From Candidatus Tenebribacter mawsonii (lineage in GTDB: Bacteria; Cloacimonadota; Cloacimonadia; Cloacimonadales; TCS61): 9,614 bases of DNA. Position numbers and translations under genes: made by a program. The DNA is taken from positions 1-9,614 of the forward strand of contig JAVCCD010000086.1 in the NCBI GenBank assembly GCA_030765665.1. Reading direction: 5' to 3'. The notes below the pieces were generated by a model. That model ran no database searches, was not told the origin of the DNA, and saw only the letters and a program-made list of their open reading frames with translations. How positions within the stretch are numbered: position 1 is the first letter of the stretch; every line of letters begins with the position of its first letter. Shown piece after piece: positions 7,301 to 9,614 of the stretch.

Positions 7301-8879
7301 GTATTCGTATTTGGATTAAAATCTCTTGGTTGATGTCTTTGAGTGCATCCTCTTCTGTTAATCCGATATATACTTTCCATGGTGCTGTGTGGAGAGGAGC
7401 ATAAATCATCCAATAATTACTTTTAGACCGGGCACTCTGAAATTCGAACTTACCTGCATTCTTTGATATAATAACTTCTCGAAGTTCATCAAACGTTTTT
7501 TGATCATATCTGGTCGAGTAATCAACATTAAAAAACTTCTTCCCTATTTCATGCGGATTTACAGAATTATAAAGAAAGGAGGTTTCTGTTGAAATGATAT
7601 ATTGATGAGTGTTTGGGTTGTTATCATCTGTAAGAAATTTTGGTAATTCCTCCAATGGAATATTAATCGTCAATATTGCCCATACTTCCTCATCTTTAAA
7701 AATAGGAACTGAAAAAGAGGTCAATAATAAATCCTTATTCACATCATCAATAAATGGTTCTCTCCAGGAGGCTTTCGTTTCTTTTTTATCTTTATAAAAC
7801 CATTCACTACTATTTTCATAATAATCATGACGATAGCCAATATCAGTCCTTGTTAAGCCAGTATCCGTTTCATAAACATAAGGCGCAAAAAATTCCATAT
7901 TCTTATCAAATATATAAGGGCTAAAGGCAATGTTTAATCCAAATATTATTGTATCAGATTTTACAGTTTGTTCAAGGTATCTATATAATTTATCTTTATT
8001 TATATTCGGATCAAAGAGTAATGCACGTCTGAGTTCCTTTACAACTTCTTCTAGTCTATATAACTCTTTATCAATATCATTGGCATTCTCGTAACTCGTT
8101 ATAGCCAATTCAGATTTAATTTTTAGTTTAGTTATCTCTTTAAGCTTTTCAATGTTCATATAAGAAATTAAGGCATAGATAATTATGACTGGAGTAACAA
8201 TCATGATAATCATTTTGGTTTGAATGGATGTTTTTAGATATTTTTTATCTTCATATTTCGACCATAACCAACTCATTACTCCAAGGCTAATCAGTATAAA
8301 ACCAATAGAGGTATGTATTGCCATACGTGATAGTTTTTCCCAACCATAAGGTAAATCAATATCCATAATGTATGCAAGAACTTCATTTGTAGCTATAACA
8401 AGAATTAAAATAGCCAGTCCTCCAAGAATAGAATTGAATTTATTCTTTATGAGATTTAAATTGAAGATAATAAATACAAATCCTGCTAATGAGAAACATA
8501 TTGCAGTAGTAAAAGCCATTCTGCTTGGGATGATATCTCCAACCATTATATAATGCTCTATAAAAAGATTGTCAATGTAGAGATTAATCCCAAAAATATA
8601 TTCGATAATTGTTAATGATCCAATTATAAATACTGCTAAACCAAATATGAATGCAGTTTTCTTTTTATTCTTAAGTATAAAAAATAATGATAAACCACTT
8701 AAGAAGAATCCAAGTGCAGTATTAAATACCATGGGTACAAAAGCAGCATTAATCTGAATTAAAGACGGCTGATGGGTGTACCATCCTATAAGCACAATAC
8801 CTCCTAATGCAATGACAATGAAAGAGATTAAATAGGAAATTACTTTTGAGGTTTTAATGTGTTTTTTCACTGAATTCAT
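4392..8879 (-). CDS. membrane hybrid histidine kinase with Cache, HAMP, PAS, two REC and HPt domains
   Basis: A 1495-residue phosphorelay kinase of the BarA/hybrid type. Seven hydrophobic segments (about 12-33, 46-68, 76-96, 119-140, 149-172, 188-206, 223-241) form a membrane sensor-like region. A periplasmic double-Cache-like domain (about 245-520, with SWREPFID and LLTSFSVPIF) is closed by TM8 (524-543). HAMP (about 543-596), a coiled coil and one PAS (about 625-742) follow. HisKA carries His773. HATPase_c has the N-box Asn886/Asn890, DTGVGL at 923-928 and GGTGLGL at 952-958. REC1 has Asp1016/1017, Asp1060, Ser1090 and Lys1112. REC2 has Asp1161, Asp1208, Thr1238 and Lys1260. HPt has His1362 in HTLKG. 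A helical tail (about 1425-1495) ends the protein. All key residues are present, so it should run a His-Asp-His relay to a response regulator encoded elsewhere. The REC2-HPt linker (about 1279-1296) is encoded by a 7-bp repeat array. It is first in the apparent operon. The start codon lacks a Shine-Dalgarno sequence, common in Bacteroidota. The ligand is unknown. Confidence 0.95.
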   Translation of the reverse strand: MNSVKKHIKTSKVISYLISFIVIALGGIVLIGWYTHQPSLIQINAAFVPMVFNTALGFFLSGLSLFFILKNKKKTAFIFGLAVFIIGSLTIIEYIFGINLYIDNLFIEHYIMVGDIIPSRMAFTTAICFSLAGFVFIIFNLNLIKNKFNSILGGLAILILVIATNEVLAYIMDIDLPYGWEKLSRMAIHTSIGFILISLGVMSWLWSKYEDKKYLKTSIQTKMIIMIVTPVIIIYALISYMNIEKLKEITKLKIKSELAITSYENANDIDKELYRLEEVVKELRRALLFDPNINKDKLYRYLEQTVKSDTIIFGLNIAFSPYIFDKNMEFFAPYVYETDTGLTRTDIGYRHDYYENSSEWFYKDKKETKASWREPFIDDVNKDLLLTSFSVPIFKDEEVWAILTINIPLEELPKFLTDDNNPNTHQYIISTETSFLYNSVNPHEIGKKFFNVDYSTRYDQKTFDELREVIISKNAGKFEFQSARSKSNYWMIYAPLHTAPWKVYIGLTEEDALKDINQEILIQIRILLAVIILLFIIIFIISRKITIPIKRLSDAAKNISKGLYNTNLSIKSKSEIGQLANSFNFMSQKIVEREQELLDFQENLELKVEERTADLKVREIQLKESKERLNLALESAKMGSWDYIIGENKLIFDEAKEALYGLKAGEFDGTLDGWLKYIHPEDLDNVIKNVQNAIAKGDRYDDEYRAITGTGELRYITTRGVFFRNQDGTVQRGTGLSWDVTAKKKAEEELKEAKEIAEAATLSKSQFLATMSHEIRTPMNAIIGLSNLALKTDLNAKQRDYLEKVDRSAFSLLGIINDILDFSKIEAGKLNIENVAFDLEQVFENVANLNAGKAQDKGLEFSLHISNDVPLYLIGDSLRIGQIITNYCSNAIKFTEKGEVVVDVSVGERLEDHKMKLNFSVKDTGVGLTEEQQGKMFQEFSQADSSTTRKYGGTGLGLAISKRLAELMGGTCWLESEKGKGSTFFFSVIVEGQDDNKRAQFHAPQDMKSLKVIGCDDNATARFILKETIETFGFNIELVESGEECIEELRSNTYDLIIIDWLMPGMDGLETVKQIKGESALSNIPVILMSAFGNEDVEKEAYGHGINRFISKPYSYSTLFDTIMDVFGKDIRTSRTRIEKGKKHETALQNITGATILLTEDNEINQQVATELLEDEGFVVEIANNGLEAVEKMKTSGEPSKYALVFMDIQMPVMDGLTATEEIRKLKQYDEVPIIAMTADAMSGVKEKCLDLGMNDMVTKPIDPDSMFGVMVEWIKPGEQLAVGSSQSTVHSPQSPKKKDQDVEIPAIPGLNIEAALKRLNNKKSLYLNILKKFAENNKEVAKEISTTYNKKDYDTAKRVIHTLKGVSGNIGADNINEFSKVVEQDIVDRKDDEVKEGLLALDQQIQQLIIAISDSLGLKEEKETVELDKEKVKELLPQLKELIEKKKPKAKVLIKELDEAGLKSKEFDDLKRAVGKYDFKKAIIAFREIEETLK
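4995..5043. repeat. 7-bp tandem repeat array inside the kinase coding sequence
   Basis: Seven degenerate units of the pattern NNACTGN follow one another without gaps: CGACTGC, GGACTGT, GGACTGT, GGACTGA, GAACTTC, CTACTGC, CAACTGC. Only the fifth unit departs from the core. The array encodes the Ser/Gln-rich linker between REC2 and HPt (residues about 1279-1296, including SSQSTVHSPQS). Similar ACTG heptads occur between genes in Bacteroidota to my recollection, so finding one in frame within a gene is unusual. Confidence 0.85.
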
Positions 8880-9211
8880 GTCTTAAAATTATGGTTAAAT
8901 TAACAATATGAGATGGAATAATTAAATTTCATGGTATTGGCAAACATGGAAAAATCCCGGAATGGATTAAATAGGGTACTTAAGGTTGTAATTATATAAA
9001 TAACCGGCAAATATCTAAAACGTGAAAAAATAGCGAAAACCTTTATTTGTCTGTAGGAGTTTTTCTCATATTTTATACATTTTTTAAATAACTTCCCTTT
9101 AAATGTTATCTTATTCATAATTTTCTTTATATAATTCTTCAATTTTATCATGAAGTAATATGACAAATATAAAAAAAATTACAAGAAGCTATGTTGCATT
9201 ATTAAATATTA
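8880..9211. other. AT-rich upstream leader without a convincing gene
   Basis: This stretch precedes the hybrid kinase start. It is strongly AT-rich with T- and A-runs. A short perfect palindrome GTTAA-A-TTAAC (8894-8904) lies 15 nt upstream of the kinase ATG, and a weak AATCC/GGATT hairpin lies at 8953-8968. An 88-codon minus-strand frame starting with TTG (9166 to 8900) exists, but its Lys/Ile/Phe/Tyr-rich product looks like translated AT-rich DNA. I see no RNA gene and no strong terminator. Confidence 0.55.
9164..9171 (-). promoter_or_regulatory. possible Bacteroidota -7 promoter element for the operon
   Basis: The minus strand reads TATATTTG, an exact match to the Bacteroidota sigma -7 consensus TAnnTTTG, preceded by a T-run. 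It is the only exact match I found between the kinase start and 9211. A matching -33 TTG at the usual spacing (about 19-21 nt) is absent; the nearest TTG (9184-9182) is only 10 nt away. Transcription from here would leave a leader of roughly 280 nt before the kinase. This is suggestive only. Confidence 0.25.
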
Positions 9212-9370
9212 CTTGCACTATAAGTAAACTTTTTGGAGTGTTTAGTCCGAAAACGTCAAGTTCGTTCCGATAGTTATCGGAATGCGAAGTTCAGAAAACC
9301 ATGAGTTTACTGTTGTAAGTGATTGGTTTTATGAACGAGCATAACGAAGAAATTGGCGTTTTCGGGCAAG
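9212..9370. repeat. complex inverted-repeat element A
   Basis: Several arm pairs lie in one 160-bp non-coding block: CTTGC (9212-9216) with GCAAG (9366-9370); CCGAAAACG (9247-9255) with CGTTTTCGG (9357-9365); TTCGTT (9261-9266) with AACGAA (9343-9348); AGTAAACT (9223-9230) with AGTTTACT (9304-9311). The first three nest into a long hairpin. The last crosses it, so it implies a pseudoknot or alternative folds. A TTCCGATA-GT-TATCGGAA palindrome sits at 9265-9282. No open frame of interest covers it. It looks like a structured intergenic repeat or a MITE-like element. Confidence 0.6.
9265..9282. repeat. 18-bp palindrome TTCCGATA-GT-TATCGGAA
   Basis: Eight-base perfect arms flank a 2-nt centre. 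Outer bases TTCG and CGAA extend the pairing with a 2-nt bulge. A second, fully symmetric copy lies at 9509-9526, so this is a repeated unit and not a chance hairpin. Confidence 0.75.
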
Positions 9371-9418
9371 CACTAATTATTTAGGTGGTAACCTTGCCTG
9401 AAAAACAGACATATAAAA

Positions 9419-9557
9419 TTCCACGCAAAAAACGCAGACGAATCGCTAAAAGCGCAAAGAATTTATTCACAAGGTCATATTCTTTGCGATTTTTGTGAAT
9501 ATTCTTGCTTCCGATAATTATCGGAATTGCGTAAAAACTTCCCGATCTTTGCGTGAA
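9419..9557. repeat. complex inverted-repeat element B (GCAAA-type arms)
   Basis: Outer arms TTCCACGCAAA (9419-9429) and TTTGCGTGAAA (9547-9557) pair with one mismatch. Inside, CGCAAAGAAT (9453-9462) pairs perfectly with ATTCTTTGCG (9479-9488). TATTCACAA (9464-9472) pairs perfectly with TTGTGAATA (9493-9501). The two inner pairs cross. The block also holds the second TTCCGATAATTATCGGAA palindrome and several scattered ACGCA/GCGCAAA words. It is non-coding and of the same general design as the neighbouring element. Confidence 0.6.
9509..9526. repeat. 18-bp perfect palindrome TTCCGATAATTATCGGAA
   Basis: This is a perfect dyad with no loop. It matches the palindrome at 9265-9282 except for one central base, which tells the reader the two inverted-repeat elements share a module. 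Confidence 0.8.
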
Positions 9558-9586
9558 ATGAATTTATAGGCCGGACTCATTGATAA

Positions 9587-9607
9587 AATTCTCAATTCTT
9601 AATTAAA
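9587..9607. repeat. short AATTCTN 7-bp tandem repeat
   Basis: Two good units, AATTCTC and AATTCTT, are followed by a weaker AATTAAA near the right edge of the window. The 7-bp period is the same as in the coding repeat of the kinase, though the unit sequence differs. It is short enough to be chance on its own. Confidence 0.35.
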
Positions 9608-9614
9608 AAATCCT

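Noticed and set aside
8900..9166. 88-codon minus-strand frame upstream of the hybrid kinase
   Set aside because: It begins with TTG, its product is Lys/Ile/Phe/Tyr-rich without recognisable motif, and it lies in the AT-rich leader. It reads like translated non-coding DNA.
9212..9370. Integron attC site
   Set aside because: The nested arms recall attC geometry, but the GTTRRRY/RYYYAAC core sites are not present at the ends and no integrase or cassette genes are seen.
9419..9557. CRISPR array
   Set aside because: The GCAAA-type words are short, irregularly spaced and arranged as inverted pairs; there are no equal-length direct repeats with spacers.

Overview
The window looks like Bacteroidota chromosome, probably a free-living or environmental member. 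It is AT-rich, its starts have weak or absent Shine-Dalgarno sequences, and it carries large hybrid histidine kinases and many-PAS proteins. Its intergenic DNA has repeat types I associate with that phylum: 7-bp heptad arrays and TTCCGATAATTATCGGAA-type palindromes. No marker gene fixes the taxon, so this rests on style and composition.

Layout: the three clear genes lie on the minus strand and read right to left. (1) 8879 to 4392 encodes a 1495-residue membrane hybrid kinase. Its order is multi-TM domain, periplasmic Cache domain, HAMP, PAS, HisKA (His773), ATPase, REC (Asp1060), REC (Asp1208), HPt (His1362) and a helical tail. (2) 4362 to 3175, 29 nt further on, encodes a 395-residue FIST-domain protein, the fold family that includes the NosP nitric-oxide sensors. 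(3) 3163 to 128, 11 nt further on, encodes a soluble kinase with seven PAS domains that stops abruptly just after its H-box. The spacing suggests one operon: two histidine kinases with nearly identical H-box regions flanking a candidate soluble sensor. No separate response regulator with an output domain is present.

The left edge (1-132) looks like the end of an insertion sequence. A plus-strand reading frame enters the window and stops at 105. Kinase homology resumes exactly after a sequence ending ...GGATATTACA at 132. If so, kinase 3 has been disrupted: it keeps its sensory array and phospho-accepting His but has lost the rest of its HisKA domain, its ATPase and anything after.

The right part (8880-9614) has no convincing gene. 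8880-9211 is an AT-rich leader with one Bacteroidota-like -7 promoter match. 9212-9557 holds two complex sets of inverted repeats, each with crossing (pseudoknot-like) arms and each containing a TTCCGATA..TATCGGAA palindrome.

The items most worth a second look are the FIST protein between two kinases, the 7-bp repeat array embedded in the coding sequence of the first kinase (between REC2 and HPt), the probable IS junction that beheads the third gene, and the structured repeats upstream.
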